Shown here piece after piece: positions 45,400 to 54,688 of a stretch of 64,000 bases of DNA. The stretch's first letter is position 1. Each line of letters starts with the position of its first letter. Source of the stretch: Rhizobium sp. CCGE 510 (GTDB lineage: Bacteria; Pseudomonadota; Alphaproteobacteria; Rhizobiales; Rhizobiaceae). Both the position numbers and the translations under genes were made by a program. The stretch spans positions 111,206-175,205 of the forward strand of contig NZ_AEYF01000021.1 in NCBI RefSeq assembly GCF_000292525.1, written 5' to 3'. The notes under the pieces were generated by a model, which saw only the letters and a program-made list of their open reading frames with translations, searched no databases and was not told where the DNA came from.

Positions 45400-46179
45400 A
45401 TGCGAAAGATCCAAAGGCCAGTCTCGAAGTGCATCTTCTGCGGTATTCGCTACGCCAACTCAAAAGAAGACTACTGGCCGAAGTGGCTCCAACCACACCT
45501 GCCAAAAGCTTCCCCATACACCCTGTTTGTGACCGAGGGCAGCGAACCCCGGAAAATCAACGCGCGGGTCAAGGGTGCTCCTACAGAACAGACAATCGAA
45601 GTGGTCTGCAAACTCTGCAACAATGGCTGGATGTCTCGCATTCAAAATGCTGCAAGCGCGCACTTAAAGCCCTATTCGACCGTTGGCAGGACAATGTCTC
45701 AGACGGTGCAGGAAGTCATCGCGACGTGGGCGACAATATTCACGATGGTAATCGAATTTTATGATCCGAAGCTTGTCATGGCTACCGATCAGGATCGGCA
45801 CGCCATGCCATTCACTGCAAAAAGCTTCAGCAAACCGCCTCCCGACTGGCGAATCTATATGACTCGACTTCGAAGCAACGACGAGGCCGATTGGTTCCAC
45901 ACCGGCGCCTGGCCGCGGTCCGAAGAGGGTGAGCTCGACCGAGCTCTATTTACGAGGATCCATTTTGGCACCGTGGGGTTGATTGTTGTGCGTTTACCAG
46001 GACCGTATCAAGTCGGCTATGCCGGATTAGATGAACTCTGCCACCAGTCTGGATTGCACAGAATTTGGCCGTCACAGTTGGGAACGATTGAGTTCGCACG
46101 AGGCCTGAGCGCCAAGAAATTTCTATTCATTGCCTCGCTCATGCGGCAAACGATGCTAGCGCTCTATGCAGGACACTGA
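45400..46179 (+). CDS. Zinc-ribbon / degenerate HNH-like protein of unknown function
   Basis: The 259-residue protein has CIFCG at residues 11-15, KEDYWPKWL about ten residues on, and VVCKLCNNGWMSRIQN near residue 68. The C-x2-C ... C-x2-CN pattern with a W-P-K-W box matches a family of HNH-like proteins whose usual box is KEH(V/I)WPKW; here the His is replaced by Asp-Tyr, so nuclease activity may be lost. The rest has no recognisable domain. GAGGAG lies 3 bases before the ATG. Codon use is AT-richer than the dcw genes. Role unknown; it opens the island. Confidence 0.7.
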   Translation: MRKIQRPVSKCIFCGIRYANSKEDYWPKWLQPHLPKASPYTLFVTEGSEPRKINARVKGAPTEQTIEVVCKLCNNGWMSRIQNAASAHLKPYSTVGRTMSQTVQEVIATWATIFTMVIEFYDPKLVMATDQDRHAMPFTAKSFSKPPPDWRIYMTRLRSNDEADWFHTGAWPRSEEGELDRALFTRIHFGTVGLIVVRLPGPYQVGYAGLDELCHQSGLHRIWPSQLGTIEFARGLSAKKFLFIASLMRQTMLALYAGH

Positions 46180-46246
46180 ATGGCACGGGCGTCGCTGATA
46201 GCCGGACGCTGATAGGCGAGGATCCAGTTAAGGGTTGGAGGATAGC

Positions 46247-47339
46247 ATGGCATCCAATTTTGAGCGGCGGCTGCGCCGCTTCGGCCGCACTGCCCTCCAC
46301 CCGGACAGTCTGGAATTTTGGCAGCCCCTTTTGAAACAACTGCTCGACCGCTTCAGTTATTTCGCAGCTGAGCGAGCTCGGCAGCAAGCTCCGGGTCATT
46401 CAGTGGCAATCGGATTTTCAGAAGATTGTGAATACAACGCCATCGCCAGAACGGACGACGAGGGAGACCTGATTGCGATCAGCGCCAACGTGCCTGTGTC
46501 GTTAGAGCGGGCATTCAATCGCGCTCTCTGTTTCAAATCGGTTATGCCTTTCGCGGGGCCGCTTGACGAGGAACACGTTGATCCAGAGCCGGTTGATCCG
46601 AAAGACCTTGTATATGGTCTCAACTCAAATGTTCCTCGGATAGTTCCGCCCAATCAGATCAGATCGAACTTGGCAACGCTTCTCACGACTATCGCGATGG
46701 ACTTCATCTTCGAACACGAGATGGGTCACATATGGAACGGTCACACGAGCTTCGGTAACGGGCTCGGGATAAGCGCCTACAAAGAAATTGAAAAAACACC
46801 CGATGCGCGGATTTCCGAGACTGAATACCAAACTCTCGAAATGGATGCCGACGTCTTCGCTGGAACCGCCATGACTCGGGAAAGACTACTACCGCAACCC
46901 TGGTTGCCGATGATTACGGACTGGGAAAATAAATTTGGGCCTGGCTCGACGATGCTTTCGCTTCAGATGTGGGCGGTCTACTTCTCTTTCAGGATCGCAG
47001 ACGAAGCCGCGACCCTGGCAAATGTGGAAACGAGGAAGCACCCCCCGATTTACGTAAGGCTATTTTCACGTCCTCGGTTCCTGGGCGGCTGCCCTTAGCA
47101 GAAGGAGGGGGCGCGACGAGAAAGAGACGTACGAGATGATCCGTTCCATCACTATGGGCGTGGAAGGTGCTTTTGCCTGCCTCACCGGAAGGGAGTTTGA
47201 TCCTGCCGGCATTACTATGGCCTATAGCCAAGAGGCACGGGATTACATAGTGGTCCTTCTGAAATATTGGCCGCGACTTCGGCCTCAGTTGGACCCTTTG
47301 AAGCGGGGTGGAAACCTCGCTCCGGTGACCGAGTTTTAA
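46247..47339 (+). pseudogene. Frameshifted zinc metallopeptidase
   Basis: The first frame (46247-47098) encodes 283 residues with HEMGHIWNGH (HExxH zinc site, about residue 157) and, 50 residues later, LEMDADVFAG, whose Glu could be the third zinc ligand as in M48-like gluzincins. The frame runs ...HPPIYVR and then turns to nonsense. In the next frame the text continues as YFHVLGSWAAALSR... without stop through ITMGVEGAFACLTG to 47339, so one extra base near 47057-47060 would rejoin the halves into about 364 residues. Either a real frameshift or a sequencing error. GGAGG precedes ATG 46247. Function is unknown; no signal peptide. Confidence 0.75.
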
Positions 47340-47345
47340 ACAGGC

Positions 47346-47453
47346 CTAGTCGGCCTCATAAACAGCCGCGTTGTCCTGCACCTCGCGCAGCCCGCCGCCT
47401 GATTCCACATTGAAGAAACTTTGAAAGGTCTCGTGGTCGAATAATGAATGAAA
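47346..47453 (-). pseudogene. Possible 3' remnant of an unknown gene
   Basis: On the minus strand a short frame reads LFDHETFQSFFNVES then GGGLREVQDNAAVYEAD and a stop at 47346. It is GC-richer and more protein-like than its surroundings, and is cut off upstream by a stop. It may be the tail of a gene lost when the island formed. No family is recognised; chance is possible. Confidence 0.3.
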
Positions 47454-47863
47454 TTGCTTTTATTCAGCGTCTGGACGTCCAGGCGTCTGCAGGGACTGGT
47501 GCCCTCGTTGTTAGCGAAGATACCGTTGATATTCTTGGCTTTAATCGAAATTGGCTCCGCGAGCGCAGCATTAATGCAGCCGCCGCCCGAATACTTGACG
47601 TCAAAGGCGACAGCATGGAGCCGACGATCCGAGACGGCGACATTCTAGTGGTCGACACCTCGATAAATCAGGTCCGCGACAACGCCATTTACGTCATCAT
47701 ATATGCCGGCAATGTCCTAGTGAAACGCGTCCACATAAAGCGCGATGGCTCGCTAACGCTGATATCCGACAATGAGCGATACCCACGCGAAGACGTGCCG
47801 ATCGCAGAAGTCCCGGATCTGCACATTGCGGGTCGCGTCATGTGGTTTGGAAGGTCGATATGA
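47444..47863 (+). CDS. S24-type peptidase domain protein (repressor C-terminal half)
   Basis: The 139-residue protein is the autoprotease half of a phage-type repressor. It starts at what is normally the linker (QRLDVQASAGTGALV), then has the catalytic Ser in VKGDSMEPTIRDGDILVVD and the Lys in GNVLVKRVHI. The N-terminal helix-turn-helix of about 80-100 residues found in cI-type proteins is missing, and no such domain is encoded just upstream. It may be a fragment, or act by binding another repressor. The stop overlaps the start of the next gene (ATGA). Confidence 0.85.
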   Translation: MNEIAFIQRLDVQASAGTGALVVSEDTVDILGFNRNWLRERSINAAAARILDVKGDSMEPTIRDGDILVVDTSINQVRDNAIYVIIYAGNVLVKRVHIKRDGSLTLISDNERYPREDVPIAEVPDLHIAGRVMWFGRSI

Positions 47864-48384
47864 CCCGCCGAGCTGCGTTCTTATGTGCGCTGTTAATTTC
47901 TGCATTTACAGCGACTTGTGTCTACGCAGATTGGCAAGATACACGGTGGGGTCAATCACTCGAAGCGTTGAGAGCGAGCGAAAGGCAATTGGAGCTAGTG
48001 GTCGGGACCGCGATCGAAGATCGCTCCATTCCGGCATACGGAAAGCCGCTTCTTTCGGGGCCATACAAGGCAGGGGCTGAGAACTTTTCTGCCGATTACC
48101 TGTTTCATAACAAAAAGCTTTCTGCGGTTGTGCTATATATGAGTGATTACGAGCAAGCCGTGCGGGTTAGTGCAAAGCTCCGGGCACAATATGGTAGGCC
48201 TGAACTCGACGACCTCGATCTTGGCCCTCCGACATACTGCACGACGGAGATGCGGACTTGGCGCGACAGCGAGCGGGGAAACCTGATCACGTTTCGAAGC
48301 CGATATTGCAGAAATCCGGCGGTGAAGACCTCGCAATACCTTTTGTATACGCCGATCGTCAGCTCAACGAAGAGTGGCTTGTGA
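47860..48384 (+). CDS. Secreted protein of unknown function
   Basis: The 174-residue protein has a signal peptide (MTRRAAFLCALLISAFTA, cleaved near VYAD). The mature protein starts WQDTRWGQSLEALRAS, a short block seen at the start of several small periplasmic families of unknown role, and has two Cys (about residues 128 and 147) that could form a disulfide. No enzyme motif is visible. It overlaps the S24 gene by ATGA, so the two are translated together, an odd pairing for a repressor domain. Confidence 0.7.
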   Translation: MTRRAAFLCALLISAFTATCVYADWQDTRWGQSLEALRASERQLELVVGTAIEDRSIPAYGKPLLSGPYKAGAENFSADYLFHNKKLSAVVLYMSDYEQAVRVSAKLRAQYGRPELDDLDLGPPTYCTTEMRTWRDSERGNLITFRSRYCRNPAVKTSQYLLYTPIVSSTKSGL

Positions 48385-48399
48385 GAGGCATCAAGTCTG

Positions 48400-48543
48400 A
48401 TGACAAAGCGGGATGAGAACGAGAAGCCTCCTGAGAAAAAGCAGGAAATCGAATATTATCACGAGTTTAGAGGCCGCAGAGAGATCCAAGCATTCGTAGA
48501 TTTTTTTAAAATTATGAAGTCGCTTTTTTCACGAAAAGTCTGA
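48400..48543 (+). CDS. Small hypothetical protein, 47 residues
   Basis: A 47-codon frame begins MTKRDENEKPPEKKQEIEYY and ends FFKIMKSLFSRKV. It is strongly charged, with a hydrophobic-aromatic helix near the end. GAGAGG lies about 11 bases ahead. It is the last possible gene of the island, 15 bases after the secreted protein. Function unknown; it may be a chance frame. Confidence 0.4.
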   Translation: MTKRDENEKPPEKKQEIEYYHEFRGRREIQAFVDFFKIMKSLFSRKV

Positions 48544-48653
48544 ACTCGAAGGCGTTCTAAAACGGCAGCTAAAATCCCCTCTCTCCCTGCAGCAATGGTA
48601 GGTCAAAATGCGGGGAAAGGGTTAGGCCAACGACTTCTTATCTGCAACTGAGG

Positions 48654-48671
48654 TGCCATTTGATCTTGCGC
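48654..48671. repeat. Right boundary repeat of the accessory island
   Basis: TGCCATTTGATCTTGCGC is the exact inverse of 45201-45218. Confidence 0.8.
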
Positions 48672-48769
48672 GGCTGTTGTCGCATCTTTCGCCGCGGAAT
48701 CCACTAGAAGCCCTGTGTTTATAGGCTTTCACCGCCATTTCCCGGCAATTCCCAGATATTCCCGGCTAG

Positions 48770-48787
48770 TGCCATGTGATCTTGCGG
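48770..48787. repeat. Third, imperfect copy of the island boundary repeat
   Basis: TGCCATGTGATCTTGCGG matches the right boundary repeat at 16 of 18 positions, in the same orientation, 116 bases further on. Confidence 0.7.
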
Positions 48788-48933
48788 GTTACAGGATGAG
48801 GGATGAGGGCAGAGAGCTGGGTGGCCCTGTCCGATAGCGGGCCATCCGGCATGCAGCATATCCCCCTCTCTTTTCATCCGGCAATTTTGCTCTAAAAACA
48901 ATCCAGATTTTCTGACCAGATTCTCTGGAGTGA

Positions 48934-51096
<2,163 letters not shown>

Positions 51097-51122
51097 GAGG
51101 CTGACGGCGGGCCGTCAGCCTC
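51097..51122 (+). terminator. Hairpin terminator between ligA and the acetyltransferase gene
   Basis: An 11-bp perfect stem (GAGGCTGACGG / CCGTCAGCCTC) with a 4-base loop starts at the ligA stop and is followed by GTTCTTTC. It lies between convergent genes and could serve both. Confidence 0.8.
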
Positions 51123-51128
51123 GTTCTT

Positions 51129-51665
51129 TCAAAGCCTGAGCCGCGCCATCGTATAGGCGTCGACATACTCTCCCGATCGAAAGCCGAAGGCCCTTAGCAG
51201 ACCTTCGCGCTCGAAGCCGAACTTTTCGTAGAGGCCGATCGCGACACCGTTGTCGGTGTAGACGGTCAGTTCCAGCCGTTTGACATCAAGCCAGTCGTCG
51301 GCGGCGTCGACCATGGCGCCGAGCAGGATGCGGCCGAAACCACGGCCGGTGAAATCGTCATGCACGCCCATGCCGAGGCTGGCAACGTGCTGCCTGCGGC
51401 CGGAGAAGCGATTGAGGCCGCCATTGCCGACGATCTTGCCATCCAGGGTGACGACGAGGTTCAGCGCACCCGGCGACGGGTTTTCCATATTTTTGCGAAC
51501 CTCTTCGACCCTCTGGTACGGTGGCCGCAGGGTGCCGGCCCGATAGCCCGGCAGATTTATCAGATCGGTGATTTCCTCCGCATCGGAAAGGCGTACGGCG
51601 CGCACGAGGATGCCCTCCGGAAGGCGCGCTCGGCGGCCAGCGTCACTCTCTTCGTTTTCAGACAT
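51129..51665 (-). CDS. GNAT acetyltransferase, YhhY/AaaT-like
   Basis: The 178-residue GNAT protein has the acetyl-CoA loop region DDFTGRGFGRILLGAMVDAADDWL and VYTDNGVAIGLYEKFGFEREG. RNGEYVDAYYMAR-like sequence (here RSGEYVDAYTMARL) and the overall layout match E. coli YhhY (AaaT), which N-acetylates certain amino acids. The first 17 residues are extra. GGAGAG precedes the ATG by 8 bases. It is convergent with ligA. Confidence 0.88.
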   Translation of the reverse strand: MSENEESDAGRRARLPEGILVRAVRLSDAEEITDLINLPGYRAGTLRPPYQRVEEVRKNMENPSPGALNLVVTLDGKIVGNGGLNRFSGRRQHVASLGMGVHDDFTGRGFGRILLGAMVDAADDWLDVKRLELTVYTDNGVAIGLYEKFGFEREGLLRAFGFRSGEYVDAYTMARLRL

Positions 51666-51695
51666 TGGCTGCTCTCCGTTGATTTAAGGAGGAGA

Positions 51696-51738
51696 GCCGA
51701 GGTTCTGAAAACCCTGCTCGCCTCGGCAGGGTTTTCAG
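51696..51738. other. Two mutually exclusive hairpins
   Basis: GCCGAGG (51696-51702) can pair with CCTCGGC (51721-51727). CTGAAAACCCTGC (51705-51717) can pair with GCAGGGTTTTCAG (51726-51738). The second stem has 13 bp. The two cannot form together, as in an attenuator or switch, but no T run follows and the gene controlled is unclear. Confidence 0.55.
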
Positions 51739-51754
51739 GATGATCGGATCGCTG

Positions 51755-51874
51755 TTAACGCGCCATCGCTCCCGCGTACCCTTCAAGGGTCGTGGTGTGG
51801 TGGATAAACGCTGCCATGGTCATGAAACCGATCATGGCGAGAAGTTTCGATATGTCGGTTGAAAAGTCAACCAT
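51755..51874 (-). CDS. Possible 39-residue small protein
   Basis: A minus-strand ATG at 51874 opens a 39-codon frame: MVDFSTDISKLLAMIGFMTM, then AAFIHHTTTLEGYAGAMAR. The centre is moderately hydrophobic and could be a short membrane-associated helix. The ribosome site is weak. It sits between two divergent genes, 90 bases from the acetyltransferase start. Function unknown. Confidence 0.4.
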   Translation of the reverse strand: MVDFSTDISKLLAMIGFMTMAAFIHHTTTLEGYAGAMAR

Positions 51875-51947
51875 GCGTCGTGTCGAATTTGCGCCGCCGG
51901 GAGCAGGACGGTATTTCTATTTTTGAAGGAATGATTCGGGTGCTGAT

Positions 51948-52538
51948 TTGAAGACCATCGCGATTGACTTCGAGACGGCGAACGAACAACGCGGTAGCGC
52001 CTGTTCCGTCGGCCTTGCCTGGATCGAGGAGGGCAGGGTTACGCGCGTCGAGGAACGGCTGATCCGGCCGCGGGACATGCGCTTTTCCGGGATGAACATT
52101 GCGATCCACGGCATCCGGCCGGAACATGTCGAGGATGCGCCTGAGTTTCCCGAGGTGATGGACGAGTTCCATGAGGATATCAGCGGCTCGACAATGATCG
52201 CCCACAACGCCGCCTTCGACTTCAGCGTCTGGCGGGCGAGCCTCGATCTCTACCGGCAATCCTACCCGGAACTTTCTTATCTCTGCAGCCTCAAGATGGC
52301 GCAGCGGATCTGGCCGCACTTCCTCTCGCATCGGCTGAACCTGATCGCCGAGCATCTCGGCTTGCGTTTCGTGCACCACAATGCCGCCGAGGACGCCGTC
52401 GTCTGCGCGACCGCAGCGATCGAGATGGCAAAAGCGGTCAAGGCCAATGCCGTTCATGCCATACCGGCGCTGATCGGCATGAGGCCCGGCCGGCTGTCGG
52501 CGCGGGCCTACGAGCCTTGTACCTGCCGAAAAGGCTGA
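51948..52538 (+). CDS. 3'-5' exonuclease, DnaQ/RNase T-like (DEDDh)
   Basis: The 196-residue exonuclease domain protein has all DEDDh motifs: IAIDFETAN (Exo I Asp and Glu), IAHNAAFDFSVW (Exo II Asp) and VHHNAAEDAVVCA (Exo III His and Asp). It resembles the single-domain PolC/DnaQ-like exonucleases. It would trim single-stranded DNA or RNA 3' ends. Start is TTG 51948. A six-codon frame (51931-51951, MIRVLI) with GAAGGA ahead ends in TTGA on that TTG, so translation may be coupled to it. Confidence 0.88.
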   Translation: MKTIAIDFETANEQRGSACSVGLAWIEEGRVTRVEERLIRPRDMRFSGMNIAIHGIRPEHVEDAPEFPEVMDEFHEDISGSTMIAHNAAFDFSVWRASLDLYRQSYPELSYLCSLKMAQRIWPHFLSHRLNLIAEHLGLRFVHHNAAEDAVVCATAAIEMAKAVKANAVHAIPALIGMRPGRLSARAYEPCTCRKG

Positions 52539-52615
52539 TCCCTTTCCGCAAACGCGCTTATCTTGCAAAGCATGGGTGCATGCTTATCTAGAATGCGGAT
52601 TACCAGGGAGCCGCC

Positions 52616-53110
52616 ATGTCCAGACTGCGCAATCTTCTCCTCGCCGCCTTCTCTTTCGCCGCCCTTTCCACAGGTGCTGCCTCAGCCGAGGTTGTCGGCA
52701 AGGTCGGGGTCGACTGGATCGGCAACGACATCATCGTCGAGGCGGTCTCCGACCCTGACGTCAAGGGCGTCACCTGCCATGTCACCTACTTCGACCGCAG
52801 CCTGATCGACCGGTTCAAGAACGGTAACTGGTTCGAGGATCCGTCCAACAATTCCATCGCCTGCCGGCAGACGGGGCCGATCGAGATCGGCAGTATCGAC
52901 TTGTCCAAGGATGGCAGCGAGGTGTTCCGCCAGGGCATGTCGCTGATCTGGAAGACACTGGTCGTCAACCGCATCTACGACAAGACCAACGACACGCTGA
53001 TCTATCTCGCCCATTCGCGCGAATTGACCGATGGGTCGGCGAAGATGTCGATTTCGACGATTCCGCTCTATGGGCAGAACGTTGTCTGGAAGAATGGGAA
53101 GCCGCAATAA
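52616..53110 (+). CDS. creA: CreA-family periplasmic protein
   Basis: The 164-residue protein has a signal peptide (cleaved near AASAE) and a CreA domain: EVVGKVGVDWIGNDIIVEAV, DPDVKGVTCHVTY, a conserved Cys in SIACRQTGPIEIG and SLIWKTLVVNRIYD. CreA proteins are periplasmic and of unknown function; in E. coli the gene is next to creBCD but here it is not. GGGAG lies 6 bases ahead of the ATG. Confidence 0.9.
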   Translation: MSRLRNLLLAAFSFAALSTGAASAEVVGKVGVDWIGNDIIVEAVSDPDVKGVTCHVTYFDRSLIDRFKNGNWFEDPSNNSIACRQTGPIEIGSIDLSKDGSEVFRQGMSLIWKTLVVNRIYDKTNDTLIYLAHSRELTDGSAKMSISTIPLYGQNVVWKNGKPQ

Positions 53111-53170
53111 GGCTTCTGCGGTGAGATTTTGGAAAGAGCGCCGCTTCCCTTTTTCGCTCATTCCAAATTC

Positions 53171-53195
53171 AAAAAGGCCCGGACGAGCCAGGCCT
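53171..53195 (-). terminator. Terminator after cheW
   Basis: Read on the minus strand, AGGCCTGG pairs with CCGGGCCT (one G-T pair) around a 5-base loop and runs into TTTTT, 25 bases after the cheW stop. Confidence 0.75.
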
Positions 53196-53219
53196 CTTAA
53201 TTCCAGATATGGATAGCCC

Positions 53220-53690
53220 TCAGGCGGCCTGGGTCAACTCGTCGGCGATGACCGTATCGAGGTTGAGGAAGCAGACCATGGTCTTTTCGAGCGCGACGAT
53301 GCCGCGGCAGAAGGCGCGCTGGGCTTCCGGGATGATTTCCGGTGGTGGCTGCAGGTCTTCGCTCTTGATGGTCATCATGTCGGAGACCTGTTCGACCAAC
53401 AGGCCGACCAGCTTGCCGGCAATGTCGGTCACGATGATCGCTGAGCGCTCGGAGGGCTCGGTCATCTTCATGCCGAGGCGGCAGGCCATGTCGATGACGG
53501 GGATGACCGCGCCGCGCAGGTTGATGAGGCCGAGCACGTAGGGCGGGGTGTGCGGCATCGGCGTCACCGGCGCCCAGCCGCGGATTTCGCGGATGGCCAT
53601 GATGTCGATGCAGAATTCCTGGTCGCCCAGGTGGAACGAGACGATTTCGAGATAAGCGCCCGACTGCTTGATGGCGTTGTTGTTGTTCAT
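53220..53690 (-). CDS. cheW: Chemotaxis coupling protein CheW
   Basis: The 156-residue protein is a single CheW domain: YLEIVSFHLGDQEFCIDIMAI, VLGLINLRGAVIPVIDM (the conserved NLRG block), AIIVTDIAGKLVGLLVEQVSD and GIVALEKTMVCFLNLD. CheW bridges receptors and CheA. It stands alone, outside any chemotaxis cluster, so its partner array is elsewhere. Start ATG 53690 gives MNNNN; a longer frame to 53735 is unlikely. Confidence 0.93.
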   Translation of the reverse strand: MNNNNAIKQSGAYLEIVSFHLGDQEFCIDIMAIREIRGWAPVTPMPHTPPYVLGLINLRGAVIPVIDMACRLGMKMTEPSERSAIIVTDIAGKLVGLLVEQVSDMMTIKSEDLQPPPEIIPEAQRAFCRGIVALEKTMVCFLNLDTVIADELTQAA

Positions 53691-54020
53691 GGTCAGAATT
53701 CTTCCCAGTTGTCCCCGACGGGAGCGGCGATGCATAACCGCCGTTAAATATAGATGTGACGGCTTAAGTCTTTCCTAACGATATGTATTTTCGGATTACC
53801 CGTCGCTCTAAAGGTAAGCCATTCGCAAACATCGCATTTTTGATCCGGGCAGATTTCTAAGCGCGAATTTCCTTACCCCGACAGTTTCTGCGGGTGAGGC
53901 GATTAATCACGGGTCAAAAAACATATTCTTGAATTGCGCGCGCTCGGTCGAGACTATAATCACGCGGAGCGCGCGCACGGGGCCGGCGGCACCTATCCGC
54001 CTGGATCGAGGATCATGCCA
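53691..54020. other. Divergent promoter region cheW / SCO1
   Basis: The 330-base gap is AT-richer, with GCCGT...ACGGC facing arms near 53740-53763. No definite gene, operator or terminator is seen. Confidence 0.5.
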
Positions 54021-54620
54021 ATGAAGAGATTTCGCATCGCCGTCTGGGTCGGTGTTTTGATACTTGCCGGGGTTCTCGGCTGGGCGACGTATTATCCGAA
54101 GTCTCAAGATGTGGTGGCGGAAGCGCCCTTCGGCGTGCCTTTCACTCTGGTCTCGCAAAGCGGACAGCCGATCACCGAACAGGCGCTCCGTGGCAAGCCG
54201 ACGGCGCTGTTTTTCGGCTTTACCCATTGCCCGGAAGTTTGCCCGACGACGCTTTTCGAGCTGAACGGCTGGATGGAGAAAGTTGATCCGAAGGGCGACA
54301 AGCTGCAAGCCTATTTCGTGACCGTCGATCCAGAGCGTGACACGCCCGAGATCATGAATGGGTATGTGTCCAACGTCTCCAAGCGCATTACAGGCATATC
54401 AGGCGCGCCTGAGAAGATTGCCGAAGTCATCAAGGGTTTCCGCGTCTACGCCAAGAAGGTGCCGATCGACGAAAAGGATCCGAACGGTGACTATACGATG
54501 GATCACACCGCCTCGGTCTTCCTGCTCGACTCGGCCGGGCGGTTTGCCGGAACGATCGCCTATGGCGAAAACCCGGACACGGCGGTAAAGAAGCTGGAGA
54601 ATCTCGTCAGCAAGGGGTGA
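54021..54620 (+). CDS. SCO1/SenC-family copper chaperone
   Basis: The 199-residue protein has an N-terminal span or signal anchor (about 5-24) and a thioredoxin-like domain. The copper motif is THCPEVCPTT (C-x3-C), with the His ligand in MDHTASVFLLD. TVDPERDTPEIM is family-specific. It loads copper into the CuA site of cytochrome oxidase, or reduces it. ATG 54021 has GAGGA 8 bases ahead; ATG 54015 is an alternative. prmA follows after 68 bases. Confidence 0.93.
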   Translation: MKRFRIAVWVGVLILAGVLGWATYYPKSQDVVAEAPFGVPFTLVSQSGQPITEQALRGKPTALFFGFTHCPEVCPTTLFELNGWMEKVDPKGDKLQAYFVTVDPERDTPEIMNGYVSNVSKRITGISGAPEKIAEVIKGFRVYAKKVPIDEKDPNGDYTMDHTASVFLLDSAGRFAGTIAYGENPDTAVKKLENLVSKG

Positions 54621-54688
54621 TGGTTTCAGCGTGATGGGGCGTTGACTCGACCGGTGGCGGGCAACGGAAACGGGAAAGACCGCCTATC

